DNA from: Rhodococcus phenolicus | GTDB taxonomy: Bacteria > Actinomycetota > Actinomycetes > Mycobacteriales > Mycobacteriaceae | Assembly (NCBI RefSeq): GCF_001646785.1 | Contig: NZ_LRRH01000232.1 | Span: 1 to 49,564, forward strand | Length of the DNA: 49,564 bases | Reading direction: 5' to 3' | Shown: one piece after another, positions 16,734-28,502 of the stretch | Layout: every line of letters starts with the position of its first letter | How positions within the stretch are numbered: the stretch's first letter is position 1 | Notes under the pieces: generated by a model | Seen by the model: only the letters and a program-made list of their open reading frames with translations | Told to the model about the DNA's origin: nothing | Databases searched by the model: none | Translations under genes and position numbers: made by a program

Positions 16734-18395
16734 TCAGCGCACGACGGGGTCCAGTGGTGCCGCCGGTTCGACGCGAGCCGACCCGGCGGGCACCCGCATG
16801 CTGGCGCCGAGGCGAGCACCGGTCGCCGGGTCGGCTCGATCGAGCACGTACATCCAGTCCATCTGCACCGCGTCGGGCGTGACCTCCAGGACGCCGTAGC
16901 CGTGCGAATCGAGCTCGACGTAGCGCACGTGACGGTTGAGATCCCGCACCGCCGACTCGATTCCGACGGAGGCCGTGCGCGGCGCGGTCCCGAGGATGTC
17001 GTCGATGTTCTGCGAGGTCACGGACGGGAGGACCAGTTCGGTGGCGACGCTGCCGGCCGTCGGGTACGCGGCGGCGTCCACCGGAACATCGCACGCCCAC
17101 GACGTGTGGATGTCACCGGTGAGGAACACGACGTTGAGCCCACCTGTCGCCACGATTGCGTCGAGCAGCCGCTGCCGGTCCGCCGGATAGCCGTCCCACT
17201 GGTCCGTGTTGACAGGCACTCCGGCCGCGGGAACACCCGCGAGTTCGGTGAGCGCCGCCGTGGTGCGCGCGTCGAGCGGCGGTATCAGCAGCGGGGAGAA
17301 CATCACCGGATTCCCGACGAGCTGCCAACGCGTGGGCGAGCTGGTGATACCGGCGGTCAGCCAGGACATCTGCTCGGCGCCGGTGATCGTGCGGGCCGGG
17401 TCGTCGATCTCCCGCAGGCCCGGTCCGAGGCCGACCTGCTCGGATCGGTAGCTGCGCAGATCGAGCATCGACAGCTCGGCCAGGTCACCGAACCGCAACC
17501 GCCGGTAGAGCCGCGGCTCCGTGCCGGAGACACGCACCGGCATCCACTCGAGATACGCCCGGCGCGCCGCGGCGATGCGCTCGGCCCAGGCTCCTTCGGC
17601 GGCGGGCTGGTGGTTCTCCGCCCCGCCGGACCACGAGTCGTTCGCCGACTCGTGATCGTCCCAGGTGACGATCCAGGGCAACAGCGCATGCAGCGCCTGC
17701 AGGTCCGGGTCGGTCTTGTACTCGCCGTGCCGGACGCGGTAGTCGGCGAGCGTGAGGATCTCGTGCGCGGGCGCATGGCGACGCACCGGGCCGCTTCGCG
17801 GCGCGTACTCGCCGGTCCCGTACTCGTACAGGTAGTCACCCAGGTGCACGATCGCATCGAGATCGGTGCGCGCCGCCAGATGCCGGTACGAGGCGAAGAA
17901 CCCGTCCTCCCAGTTCGCGCACGACACCACGCCGAACCGCAGCCGTCCCGGACGCGCATCGTCGGCCGGCGCGGTACGGGTCCGCCCGGTCGGGGACACG
18001 GCACCGGATCCGACGACGGTGAAACGGTAGAAGTACGTGGTGTCCGGCTCGAGACCGGCCGCGTCGATCTTCACGGTGTGATCGGACGCCGCGGTCGCGG
18101 TCGCCGTGCCGGAGGCGGCGGCCGCGCGGAACTCCTCGTCGGGTGCGATCTCCCAGCGCACCGTGGTGTCCGGGCCCAGACCCGAACCGGGGGTCGCCTC
18201 GGGTGCCGGCGTCACCCGGGTCCACAGGACGACCCGGTCGGGCAGCGGGTCACCGGAGGCGACGCCGTGCGCGAAGGTGTTCGGCGCTGCCGACGCGGGG
18301 ACGGTCGAACCGAGTGCGGCGACGCCGGCGGCGAGAGCGCCGGAACGCAGGACGACCCGCCTGGAGACGCGCGGGCCCGGTGAGGTGGTGGGCAC
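16734..18395 (-). CDS. Tat-exported alkaline phosphatase D-like (PhoD family) phosphatase
   Basis: This 553-residue protein begins with a Tat signal, [19 protein letters not shown], and a likely cleavage after PASAAP. An N-terminal fibronectin-like strand domain ([20 protein letters not shown]) is typical of PhoD. The metallophosphatase core includes [39 protein letters not shown] and [12 protein letters not shown], the usual calcium/iron ligands. It should act outside the membrane on phosphodiesters or monoesters, often under phosphate limitation. The GTG at 18395 is chosen because it leaves a normal Tat n-region; a GTG 6 codons upstream is possible. It is divergent from rarA. Confidence 0.92.
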   Translation of the reverse strand: MPTTSPGPRVSRRVVLRSGALAAGVAALGSTVPASAAPNTFAHGVASGDPLPDRVVLWTRVTPAPEATPGSGLGPDTTVRWEIAPDEEFRAAAASGTATATAASDHTVKIDAAGLEPDTTYFYRFTVVGSGAVSPTGRTRTAPADDARPGRLRFGVVSCANWEDGFFASYRHLAARTDLDAIVHLGDYLYEYGTGEYAPRSGPVRRHAPAHEILTLADYRVRHGEYKTDPDLQALHALLPWIVTWDDHESANDSWSGGAENHQPAAEGAWAERIAAARRAYLEWMPVRVSGTEPRLYRRLRFGDLAELSMLDLRSYRSEQVGLGPGLREIDDPARTITGAEQMSWLTAGITSSPTRWQLVGNPVMFSPLLIPPLDARTTAALTELAGVPAAGVPVNTDQWDGYPADRQRLLDAIVATGGLNVVFLTGDIHTSWACDVPVDAAAYPTAGSVATELVLPSVTSQNIDDILGTAPRTASVGIESAVRDLNRHVRYVELDSHGYGVLEVTPDAVQMDWMYVLDRADPATGARLGASMRVPAGSARVEPAAPLDPVVR

Positions 18396-18521
18396 CTGCC
18401 GATCCGACCACACGGACGAACATCGGTAAAGACCGACACACGCGGGCACACGCTGTTCACCCGGAGTTCCGGTGCCGCCGGCCCGCGCCGGTTGTCCGTC
18501 GCGCCTTGTAGCGTCGTGGGG

Positions 18522-19928
18522 GTGAGTGACCTTTTCGGGGCGGACGATCCTGCCGCCTCTCCGGATGCCCTGTTCGAGGCGCCGAGCGCGCCGGAACCGG
18601 AACCCGAGCCGTCGATCCGCCGCGCGAACCTCGGGCCCAGCGGCGCGGGCGCGCCGCTCGCGGCCCGGATGCGTCCGCGCAGTCTCGACGAGGTCGTCGG
18701 TCAGCAGCATCTGCTCGCGCCCGGTGCGCCGTTGCGGCGCCTCGTCGAGGGCTCCGGTGCCGCGTCGGTCGTGCTCTACGGGCCGCCCGGCACCGGTAAG
18801 ACCACGCTCGCCTCGCTGATCTCCGGGGCCACCGGCCGCAGATTCGAGGCGCTGTCCGCGCTGTCCGCCGGCGTCAAGGACGTGCGCGGAGTGATCGAAC
18901 TCGCGAGGCGTCGACTCGCGCAGGGCGAGCAGACCGTGCTGTTCATCGACGAGGTCCACCGGTTCTCGAAGACCCAGCAGGATGCGCTGCTGGCCGCCGT
19001 CGAGAACCGCATCGTGCTGCTCGTCGCGGCCACCACCGAGAACCCGTCGTTCTCGGTGGTCGCGCCGTTGCTGTCGCGGTCGCTGGTGCTGCAGCTGCAG
19101 CCGCTGGCACCCGACGACATCCGGGCGCTGATCGAACGCGCCCGCACCGATCCGCGCGGCCTCGGCGGCACCGTCACGATGACCGACGAGGCGCTCGATC
19201 ACCTGGTGCGTCTCGCCGGGGGCGATGCCAGACGCGCGCTCACCGCGCTCGAGGCGTCGGCCGAGACCGCTGGGGACCGCGCCGACGGTGGTGACCCGGT
19301 CATCGACCTGCCCACCGTCGAATCGAGCATCGACAAGGCCGCCGTCCGCTACGACCGCGACGGCGACCAGCACTACGACGTGGCCAGCGCGTTCATCAAG
19401 TCGTTGCGCGGTTCCGACGTCGACGCCGCCCTGCACTATCTGGCCCGGATGATCGTCGCCGGTGAGGACCCCCGGTTCATCGCACGCCGGCTCATGATCC
19501 AGGCCAGCGAAGAAGTCGGCATGGCCGACCCGACCGCATTGCAGTCCGCGGTCGCCGCCGCCCAGGTGGTGCAACAGGTCGGCATGCCCGAAGCGCAGCT
19601 CGCGCTCGCCCAGGCCACGATCCACATCGCGACCGCACCGAAATCCGGGGCGGTGACCGCGGCGCTCGGCGCGGCGATCGCGGACGTGAAGGCCGGCCGG
19701 GCCGGGCCCGTGCCGCCGCACCTGCGCGACGGCCATTACAAGGGCGCGCAGGGGCTGGGCAATGCGATCGGCTACCGCTATCCGCACGACCATCCCGACG
19801 GCGTTCTGGCGCAGCAATACCCGCCGGACGAACTCGTGGGGGTGGACTACTATCGGCCCACCGCGCACGGCGTCGAACGGGAACTGGCGTCGCGGGTGCC
19901 GAAGTTGCGTCGCATCGTGCGCGGATGA
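18522..19928 (+). CDS. rarA: Replication-associated recombination protein A (AAA+ ATPase)
   Basis: This 468-residue MgsA/RarA/WRNIP1-type clamp-loader-like ATPase acts at stalled replication forks. Walker A is [10 protein letters not shown], Walker [16 protein letters not shown], and sensor 1 lies in [12 protein letters not shown]. The C-terminal tetramerisation region with [20 protein letters not shown] is diagnostic of RarA. The N-terminus carries an acidic extension before [18 protein letters not shown]. The GTG at 18522 starts the family N-terminus (VSDLFGADD). It is convergent with the next small gene, with only 6 bases between their ends. Confidence 0.96.
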   Translation: MSDLFGADDPAASPDALFEAPSAPEPEPEPSIRRANLGPSGAGAPLAARMRPRSLDEVVGQQHLLAPGAPLRRLVEGSGAASVVLYGPPGTGKTTLASLISGATGRRFEALSALSAGVKDVRGVIELARRRLAQGEQTVLFIDEVHRFSKTQQDALLAAVENRIVLLVAATTENPSFSVVAPLLSRSLVLQLQPLAPDDIRALIERARTDPRGLGGTVTMTDEALDHLVRLAGGDARRALTALEASAETAGDRADGGDPVIDLPTVESSIDKAAVRYDRDGDQHYDVASAFIKSLRGSDVDAALHYLARMIVAGEDPRFIARRLMIQASEEVGMADPTALQSAVAAAQVVQQVGMPEAQLALAQATIHIATAPKSGAVTAALGAAIADVKAGRAGPVPPHLRDGHYKGAQGLGNAIGYRYPHDHPDGVLAQQYPPDELVGVDYYRPTAHGVERELASRVPKLRRIVRG

Positions 19929-19934
19929 AAGCGG

Positions 19935-20153
19935 TCAGGCGCGTGTGGTGCGGTCCGCGCCGTCGCGTTGTGCCACCGCGTCGTTCCAGGCGCCGACGAG
20001 TTCGGTGAGTCGCTGGAGGTCCCCATCCGGGATGCGGTGGGCTGTCTCGACTCGGTCGAACAAGCCGTCGAGCGAAGCCGCGAGCGCGTCCGCGAGGGCG
20101 CGGGCCCGTTGGGCGGCCGCGGTATCCATGTCGTGCAGTTTCCGTTCAGGCAC
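19935..20153 (-). CDS. Small hypothetical protein (72 residues)
   Basis: GTG at 20153 follows a GGGAG site by about 5 bases. An internal ATG at 20129 is an alternative start. The protein has two predicted helices, ARALADALAASLDGLFDRV and GDLQRLTELVGAWNDAVAQR, no membrane segment and no recognised domain. It is squeezed between rarA and alaS and is convergent with rarA. Both helices look amphipathic, so it may oligomerise or bind a partner; no function is assigned. Confidence 0.55.
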   Translation of the reverse strand: MPERKLHDMDTAAAQRARALADALAASLDGLFDRVETAHRIPDGDLQRLTELVGAWNDAVAQRDGADRTTRA

Positions 20154-20365
20154 TGGTACTCCCGATCCTTCGGCCCGACAGGTCCGATATGTCCATCTCG
20201 CCAGAAAGAATAGAGAGCCCGCTCCACTGCGGGAACGCGGGTCCCGGCGGAGGGGGACGGGCAGCGAGGTCGGAAGTCGCGATAAGCTGAACGATGGCCG
20301 ATTCGCCGGAGTCGGCAGCCCCACCGCGGGCACACACCACACCGCCAGACCCGAAGGACCATGAC

Positions 20366-23032
<2,667 letters not shown>

Positions 23033-23034
23033 TC

Positions 23035-23556
23035 GTGGCGGAAGTCGCCGGCCCGGATCGCCCGGGCGACGACGACCCCGGACGCGGTCGGCGCATCGGC
23101 ATCGACGTCGGCAGCGTCCGGATCGGTGTCGCCTCGTGCGACCCCGACTGCATCCTCGCGACCCCCGTCGAGACGGTCCCGCGGTCCAAGGACCGCGGGC
23201 CCGACGCGCCCGACATCCGGCACATTGTCCAAATCGTTATGGAATACGAGGCCGTTGAGGTTATCGTCGGTCTGCCGCAGACGCTGCGCGGTGAGCCCGG
23301 CAAGGCTGCGAAACTGGCGAGCGACTTCGCGCGCCGGCTTCGGCGGCAACTGCCCGACGTTCCCGTGCGGATGGCCGACGAACGCTTCACCACGGTCACT
23401 GCGGCGCGTGCGCTCCGCGAGAGCGGAGTCAGCGCGCGCGGTGCGCGGCCGGTCATCGACCAGGCAGCGGCCGTCGCCATCTTGCAGGGTTGGTTGGACG
23501 AGCGGAGTGCAGCTTTGAACGTGGCCGAGGACGGCGACCAGGGGGGCGGCCGGTGA
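23035..23556 (+). CDS. ruvX: Holliday-junction-resolvase-like protein RuvX/YqgF
   Basis: This 173-residue RNase H-fold nuclease family member is implicated in rRNA 5' processing and possibly in Holliday-junction or transcript processing. [20 protein letters not shown] carries the first catalytic Asp, [14 protein letters not shown] the middle motif, and [11 protein letters not shown] plus [14 protein letters not shown] the remaining acidic residues. It has an actinobacterial N-terminal extension of about 20 residues. It starts 3 bases after alaS and overlaps the mltG start (GTGA), so the three are translationally coupled. Confidence 0.94.
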   Translation: MAEVAGPDRPGDDDPGRGRRIGIDVGSVRIGVASCDPDCILATPVETVPRSKDRGPDAPDIRHIVQIVMEYEAVEVIVGLPQTLRGEPGKAAKLASDFARRLRRQLPDVPVRMADERFTTVTAARALRESGVSARGARPVIDQAAAVAILQGWLDERSAALNVAEDGDQGGGR

Positions 23557-25325
23557 CCAGGCACGGACGGTCCGACGACGACACCGAGGTGACACACCGA
23601 CATTTCTTCGGGGACGCCTTCGGCGAGGAACCCGTCGACGGCCGTCGCAAAGTCGGCGGCGCCTACGACAGGATCCCTTCGACACAGGACCCGAACCCTC
23701 GGCCGGTCACACGACCGGACGACGAACCCACGACGGTTCTCCACTTCGAGGAAGGCGCGTTCGACGGCCCACCCCCGAACCCCATGGGTGCCGCGGGGAA
23801 TTACACCACCGACAGTGGTCGCACCGACGGTGACTACCCGGTCGGCACCCCCGACGGTGCGTACCCGGTCGGCACCGCCGACGGTGGTTACCCGGTCGGC
23901 ACCGCCGACGGTGGTTACCCGGTCGGCACCGCCGACGGCGGCTACAGCGGCGACGGGTACGACGACGACGAGTACGCCGGCGGGTACCGCTACGCCGACC
24001 GTCCCGACCGTTACGGCGGGGGAGAGTTCACCGATGAGCAGGACCGCTACGCGGTGGAGGATCCCTACGCGGCGCCACACGACACCGAACCGGAGTCGTG
24101 GCAGGACGACGAGCGTGCCGCGCCACAACCGGTCGGGGTGTCCCCGGCACGCCGCGCGCACGATCGCGAGGCCGGCGCACGCAAGAAGCGCGGACGCATC
24201 ATCGGCTCGCTCGCCGTGGCGCTGCTGCTGGTGCTCGCCGTCGGCGGCGGGTTCTTCGTCTACAAGAAGATCGCCGGTCCCGGTCTGCCCCCGGATTTCA
24301 CCGGCCCGGCCGGCCCGGCGGTCGTCGTGCAGGTCCGATCGGGGGAGACCGCCGACGAGATCGGCCGCGAACTCGCCGACAAGGGTGTCGTCGCCAGCGC
24401 GTCGGCGTTCTTCAACGCAGCCGTACAGAACACCGGAATGAACGCGGTGCAGCCCGGCTTCTACAGCCTGGCCTCGAACGTTCCCGCGGTCGACGCGGTC
24501 GCCGAACTCGTCGACCCGGACTCCCGGGTCGGTGCGCTGGTCGTGTCCGAAGGCCGCCAGCTGCACGACATCCGGGACGTCAACACCGGCGCCGTCCGCA
24601 AGGGCATCTACACGCTGATCGCGGAAGCGAGTTGCTACGAGGACAGCGGAACCTCCCACTGCCTGACCTACGACGAACTCAACCAGGCCGGCGCGAGTAC
24701 CGATCTCGCTGCGCTCGGTGTTCCGGAGTGGGCGCGGCAGGCGGTGACCGGTGTGCCGGACCGCGATCGCCAGCTCGAAGGTCTCATCGCGGCCGGAAGC
24801 TGGGATTTCGATCCCACCGCAAGCGCCACCGAGGTGCTCGCCCGGCTCGTCTCGGCCAGCGCCGAACAGTACGACAGCACGGGTATCGCCGACGCGGCCG
24901 CCAAGGCCGGGTTGTCGCCCTACGAACTGCTCGTCGCGGCGTCCCTCGTCGAACGTGAAGCGCTCCCCGCGGATTTCACGAAGGTCGCCCGAGTGATCCT
25001 CAACCGGCTCGCGATCGACATGCCGCTGCAGTTCGACTCGACGGTGAACTACTCGCTCGACGAGACCGAACTGGCCACAACCGACGCGGACCGGGAACGA
25101 GTGACACCGTGGAACACCTACGCGAGCCCCGGCCTGCCCGCGACGCCGATCTCGTCGCCCAGCATCGGAGCGTTGCAGGCGGTGGAGAACCCGGAGCCGG
25201 GAACCTGGATCTACTTCGTGACCATCGATGCGCAGGGAACGACCCTGTTCGCCGACGGATACGAGGAGCACCTCGCGAACACCGAACGAGCCCTGGAAAG
25301 CGGAATTCTCGACAGTGGTAGATGA
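23553..25325 (+). CDS. mltG: Endolytic murein transglycosylase MltG
   Basis: This 590-residue protein cuts nascent peptidoglycan strands and so sets glycan length during elongation. A long acidic cytoplasmic N-terminus (about 210 residues) contains four copies of a 9-residue repeat (93-128). One membrane segment lies near 215-238 ([20 protein letters not shown]), then a LysM-like region and the YceG domain. The catalytic glutamate is in SLVEREAL (about residue 467), with conserved [12 protein letters not shown] and [17 protein letters not shown]. The GTG start overlaps the ruvX stop. The repeat-rich disordered tail is longer than in proteobacterial MltG but common in actinobacteria. Confidence 0.95.
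   Translation: MTRHGRSDDDTEVTHRHFFGDAFGEEPVDGRRKVGGAYDRIPSTQDPNPRPVTRPDDEPTTVLHFEEGAFDGPPPNPMGAAGNYTTDSGRTDGDYPVGTPDGAYPVGTADGGYPVGTADGGYPVGTADGGYSGDGYDDDEYAGGYRYADRPDRYGGGEFTDEQDRYAVEDPYAAPHDTEPESWQDDERAAPQPVGVSPARRAHDREAGARKKRGRIIGSLAVALLLVLAVGGGFFVYKKIAGPGLPPDFTGPAGPAVVVQVRSGETADEIGRELADKGVVASASAFFNAAVQNTGMNAVQPGFYSLASNVPAVDAVAELVDPDSRVGALVVSEGRQLHDIRDVNTGAVRKGIYTLIAEASCYEDSGTSHCLTYDELNQAGASTDLAALGVPEWARQAVTGVPDRDRQLEGLIAAGSWDFDPTASATEVLARLVSASAEQYDSTGIADAAAKAGLSPYELLVAASLVEREALPADFTKVARVILNRLAIDMPLQFDSTVNYSLDETELATTDADRERVTPWNTYASPGLPATPISSPSIGALQAVENPEPGTWIYFVTIDAQGTTLFADGYEEHLANTERALESGILDSGR
23829..23936 (+). repeat. Four 27-bp in-frame tandem repeats in mltG
   Basis: Four units start at 23829, 23856, 23883 and 23910, each encoding G-x-YPVGT-x-D; units 3 and 4 are identical. 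A degenerate fifth start (GGCGGCTAC) follows. Because the unit is 9 codons, gain or loss of copies keeps the frame. The repeats lie in the predicted disordered cytoplasmic tail of MltG. Confidence 0.95.
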
Positions 25326-26148
25326 GAAAGAGACCGGCGCCCGCAGGGCCGCGGTCCTCGGCAGCCCCATCCGGCATTCGAAGTCGCCGCTGCTGCACCT
25401 GGCCGCATACCGGGCGTTGGGACTGACCGACTGGACCTACGAGCGCATCGAATGCACCGGCGAGCAACTTCCCGGATTCGTCGATTCGCTCGGCCCCGAA
25501 TGGGTCGGTCTGTCGGTCACCATGCCCGGGAAGTTCGCGGCGCTGGCCTGTGCGGACGAACGCACCGATCGGGCCGTGACCATCGGTTCCGCGAACACGC
25601 TCGTGCGCACCGAGGGTGGCTGGCGAGCGGACTGCACCGACGTCGACGGTGTCACCGGTGCACTTGGCACGATCGGCGTCACCGACCTGACCGGCCGCAG
25701 CGCCGTCGTCGTCGGCAACGGCGGCACGTCCCGGCCGGCGATCGTCGGACTGGCGTCCCTCGGTGTCCGGGAGATCACCGTCGTTGCACGATCACAGGCC
25801 CGCGCCACCGAGACCTACGACTGCGCCGAGGCGGTCGGGGTGACGCCCCGCTGGGTGGGATTCGAGGATCCGGCCCTCGCCGACGTGTGCGCCGGGGCCG
25901 GGGCGCTGGTGTCGACGGTCCCGGCCGCCGGCGCTGCGCCGTTCGCCGATGTCCTCGCACGGGCACCGTTCATCCTGGACGCGATCTACGATCCGTGGCC
26001 GACTCCGCTCGCCTCCGCGGCGCAGAGCCGAGGCAGCGTCGTCGTGTCGGGCCTGTACATGTTGCTGCACCAGGCGTTCGGTCAGGTCGAGCAGTTCACC
26101 GGGCACCCGGCACCGCAGGCCGCCATGGCGCAGGCGGTCGGGCTGTAG
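25315..26148 (+). CDS. aroE: Shikimate dehydrogenase
   Basis: This 277-residue enzyme reduces 3-dehydroshikimate with NADPH in aromatic amino acid synthesis. Substrate-binding features are present: GSPIRHSKSPLLHLAAYRAL (the S-x-S motif), VTMPGKFAALA with the catalytic lysine, SANTLV, and CTDVDG with the catalytic aspartate. The NADP loop is VVGNGGTSRPAI and the C-terminal GLYMLLHQAFGQVEQFTG binds substrate. The GTG at 25315 overlaps the mltG 3' end by 11 bases, implying coupled translation. A TSRPA sequence replaces the more common GGAA/SRA pattern after the glycine loop, as in the actinobacterial group. Confidence 0.93.
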   Translation: MVDEKETGARRAAVLGSPIRHSKSPLLHLAAYRALGLTDWTYERIECTGEQLPGFVDSLGPEWVGLSVTMPGKFAALACADERTDRAVTIGSANTLVRTEGGWRADCTDVDGVTGALGTIGVTDLTGRSAVVVGNGGTSRPAIVGLASLGVREITVVARSQARATETYDCAEAVGVTPRWVGFEDPALADVCAGAGALVSTVPAAGAAPFADVLARAPFILDAIYDPWPTPLASAAQSRGSVVVSGLYMLLHQAFGQVEQFTGHPAPQAAMAQAVGL

Positions 26149-26182
26149 GCGGGGGCCTGCCGATCACGGCGGACAGGGTCCG

Positions 26183-26563
26183 TCACGACGACGACGCCGT
26201 TTCCTGTCCCGCGGATCCTTCGGAGGCGGGTTTCTGCCACGGCCAGCGCCCGTCGATTTCGAGCTGCAGCGACCAGCTCAGGAACGTGCGGATCAGGACG
26301 ATGATCGCCAGGACTCCCACGGAGGAGAAGGTGGGGGTCACCGCGACGGTCTTGATGATGTCGGCCGCGACCAGGAATTCGAGTCCGAGCAGGATCGACC
26401 GCCCCAGATTGCGCCGATACGCGACGTAGATCGGTGCGCCGGGTGTACGCCTGCGGGTGTCGTACGCAATCCAGCTGGAAACCAGCGCACCGACCACGAT
26501 GACCGCGACCCCGACCACGTCGATGGCCGAGCCGACGCTGTCCATCACCTCGGCGATCTCCAT
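26183..26563 (-). CDS. DUF1622 family membrane protein
   Basis: This 126-residue protein has three or so hydrophobic segments: AIDVVGVAVIVVGALVSSWI, LGLEFLVAADIIKTVAV and VGVLAIIVLIRTFLSWSLQL. The RRNLGRSILLGLEFLVAADI segment is diagnostic of DUF1622, a family of unknown function. The ATG at 26563 has a GGAAGGGA site. It is convergent with aroE and marks the change from the conserved block to the catabolic cluster. Confidence 0.85.
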   Translation of the reverse strand: MEIAEVMDSVGSAIDVVGVAVIVVGALVSSWIAYDTRRRTPGAPIYVAYRRNLGRSILLGLEFLVAADIIKTVAVTPTFSSVGVLAIIVLIRTFLSWSLQLEIDGRWPWQKPASEGSAGQETASSS

Positions 26564-26637
26564 GCGCGTCCCTTCCGATGCTGCCGCGTGTCCGATTCAT
26601 TGTGACCACGACAGCCCGGAAATGGGGGACGAAGAGA

Positions 26638-28368
26638 TCACGTCACCGTGTGCCGGGCACCGTCCGCGTCCGCGTCCGCGACGGTGCGAGCGTCGTCCGC
26701 CACGGCCTGCGCGCGTGCCCACCGGTAGTCGGCCTTCCCGGCCGGGCTGCGGGCGATCTCGGGACGGAACACGACGGCCTTCGGTAGCTTGTACCGGGCG
26801 ATCGACCGCGCGGCGTGTTCGATCACACCGGTGGCGTCGAGCCCGGCGTCGTCGACGGGCACCACGATCGCGACCACCTCCTGTCCCCAGCGTTCGCTCG
26901 GCCGTGCCGCGACCACGACGTCGACCACCCCCGGATGGGAGACGATCGCGAGTTCGACCTCCTCGGCGAAGATCTTCTCGCCACCCGAGTTGATGGTCGC
27001 CGAGTCCCGGCCGAGAAGTTCGATGCTGCCGTCCGGGAGATGGCGGGCACGGTCACCCGGCAGCGAGAACCGGTCCGGACCGATGGTGGGAAAGGTCGCC
27101 GCGGTCTTTTCGGCGTCGCCCTTGTAACCCAGCGGTGCGAATCGCCGCTGCGCGAGCCAGCCGATGCCCTCGTGGCCCGGGCCGAGGACACCGTCGAGAT
27201 CCTCCGCGACGACGCAGGTGTCGGGTCCCCCTCGGAACGTGCCGGTGGCGACCGAGCCCGTCATGGACGTGTGTTGCATCTGCGCTCCGGTCTCCGACGA
27301 TCCGACGCCGTCGAGCACCACGAGACCGGGAACCGCCGCGATGAGCCGCTGCTTGGCGGTCGGGCTCAGCACCGCTCCTCCGTTCCCGACCAGGACCAGC
27401 GACGACACATCGGCGTCGCTGTCCTCGATCGCGGCGGCGAGGGGGCGCGCCATGGCATCGCCGACCACGGTGGCGACGGCGACCTTCTCCCGTTCGATGG
27501 TGCGGACCACCTCGGGACCGTCCAGATGGTCGGGCACCGTCGAGAAGATGACGGTCTGCCCGGTGAGGGCGGCGGTCAGCGCGGCCCACTGCGCGGCACC
27601 GTGCATCAGCGGTGGCAGGATCATCATCCGCAGCCCCGGATTGGCGACGGCGTTCGCGGCGATGCTCTCGTAGGAGTCGACCAGTTCTCCGTTGTAGATG
27701 TTCCTGCCGCCGCAGCCTGCCATGAGGATGTCGTGCTGCCGCCACAGCACCCCCTTGGGCGTGCCGGTCGTGCCGCCGGTGTAGAGGACGTAGAGGTCGT
27801 CGGGGGTGGATCGGATCGGCAGCGGTGCGGGGGAACTCGCGGCGAGCACGGTCTCGTAGTCGACGGCACCGTCGAGCAGGTCGTTGCCGGAGCCGTCGGC
27901 GATCTGGATCAGCACCCGCAGTGACGGCAGGCTCGCCCGTACGGCCGCGACCGTCGGGGCGAACGCCGCGTGATACAGCAACGCCGTCGCCTCCGAGTTG
28001 GCGAGCAGCCCGCCGAGTTCGCTGCCCGTGTAGCGGTAGTTGACGTTGAACGGCGCGACGCGCGCGCGGAACGCACCGAGCAGTGCCTCGATGTATTCGT
28101 TTCCGTTGTAGGCCAGACACCCCAGCAGATCCTGGCCGACTTCGTGCGCGGCGAGGTCGGACCGTTCGGTGTGGCAGCCCAGTCCCTGCGAATGCAGGAA
28201 CGACGCGAAGCGCCGTGCGCGCTCGTCGATCCGGGCGTAGGTGAACCGGCGGTCGCCCTGCACGATCATCTCGCGGTCCGGGATCGCGGCAGCGACGACG
28301 CTCGCCGCCGCATCGATGGTGAATTCTCTTGGAGTCGAGAATGATTCGATCCCGTTCGTGTGTGGCAC
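26638..28368 (-). CDS. Acyl-CoA synthetase, FadD19-like
   Basis: This 576-residue ANL-superfamily ligase activates a carboxylic acid to its CoA thioester through an acyl-AMP. The P-loop is YTGGTTGTPKGVLWRQHDI, followed by LPPLMHGAAQWAAL, GSSETGAQMQHTSM, the hinge region PGDRARHLPDGSIELLGR and the catalytic lysine in RSPAGKADYRW. YTGGTTG with PAGKxDYRW and PFNVNYRYTGSELGGLLANS is the pattern of FadD19-type steroid side-chain ligases and relatives. The GTG at 28368 has AGGAG 6 bases upstream. It follows the double-domain ligase gene on the same strand after 134 bases. The true substrate is unknown. Confidence 0.88.
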   Translation of the reverse strand: MPHTNGIESFSTPREFTIDAAASVVAAAIPDREMIVQGDRRFTYARIDERARRFASFLHSQGLGCHTERSDLAAHEVGQDLLGCLAYNGNEYIEALLGAFRARVAPFNVNYRYTGSELGGLLANSEATALLYHAAFAPTVAAVRASLPSLRVLIQIADGSGNDLLDGAVDYETVLAASSPAPLPIRSTPDDLYVLYTGGTTGTPKGVLWRQHDILMAGCGGRNIYNGELVDSYESIAANAVANPGLRMMILPPLMHGAAQWAALTAALTGQTVIFSTVPDHLDGPEVVRTIEREKVAVATVVGDAMARPLAAAIEDSDADVSSLVLVGNGGAVLSPTAKQRLIAAVPGLVVLDGVGSSETGAQMQHTSMTGSVATGTFRGGPDTCVVAEDLDGVLGPGHEGIGWLAQRRFAPLGYKGDAEKTAATFPTIGPDRFSLPGDRARHLPDGSIELLGRDSATINSGGEKIFAEEVELAIVSHPGVVDVVVAARPSERWGQEVVAIVVPVDDAGLDATGVIEHAARSIARYKLPKAVVFRPEIARSPAGKADYRWARAQAVADDARTVADADADGARHTVT

Positions 28369-28502
28369 TGCAACTCCTCGGATGGATGTCGGCGAATGCG
28401 CTACGGCAGCGTCGGGTCGGTGCTGCGGTGCCCCGAACGGCGAACCGTCGGTCGTACAGTTCTTCGGACGATACCGCAGGCGCGGAGTGCCGATGGGTGG
28501 AT

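Noticed and set aside
16734-19868. A continuous minus-strand frame of over 1000 codons covering the PhoD gene and the antisense of rarA
   Set aside because: Only the 16734-18395 part is protein-like; the rest mirrors rarA, a clear AAA+ gene with intact motifs on the plus strand. Long antisense frames are expected at this GC content.
23829-23936. Possible CRISPR-like or intergenic repeat array
   Set aside because: Units are contiguous, without spacers, and code in frame inside mltG.
28440-28475. A possible further copy of the TetR operator pattern (TACAGTT and TACCGCA) upstream of the FadD19-like gene
   Set aside because: The two arms are 10 bases apart instead of 5 and the right arm is poor, so it does not meet the rule shared by the other five sites.
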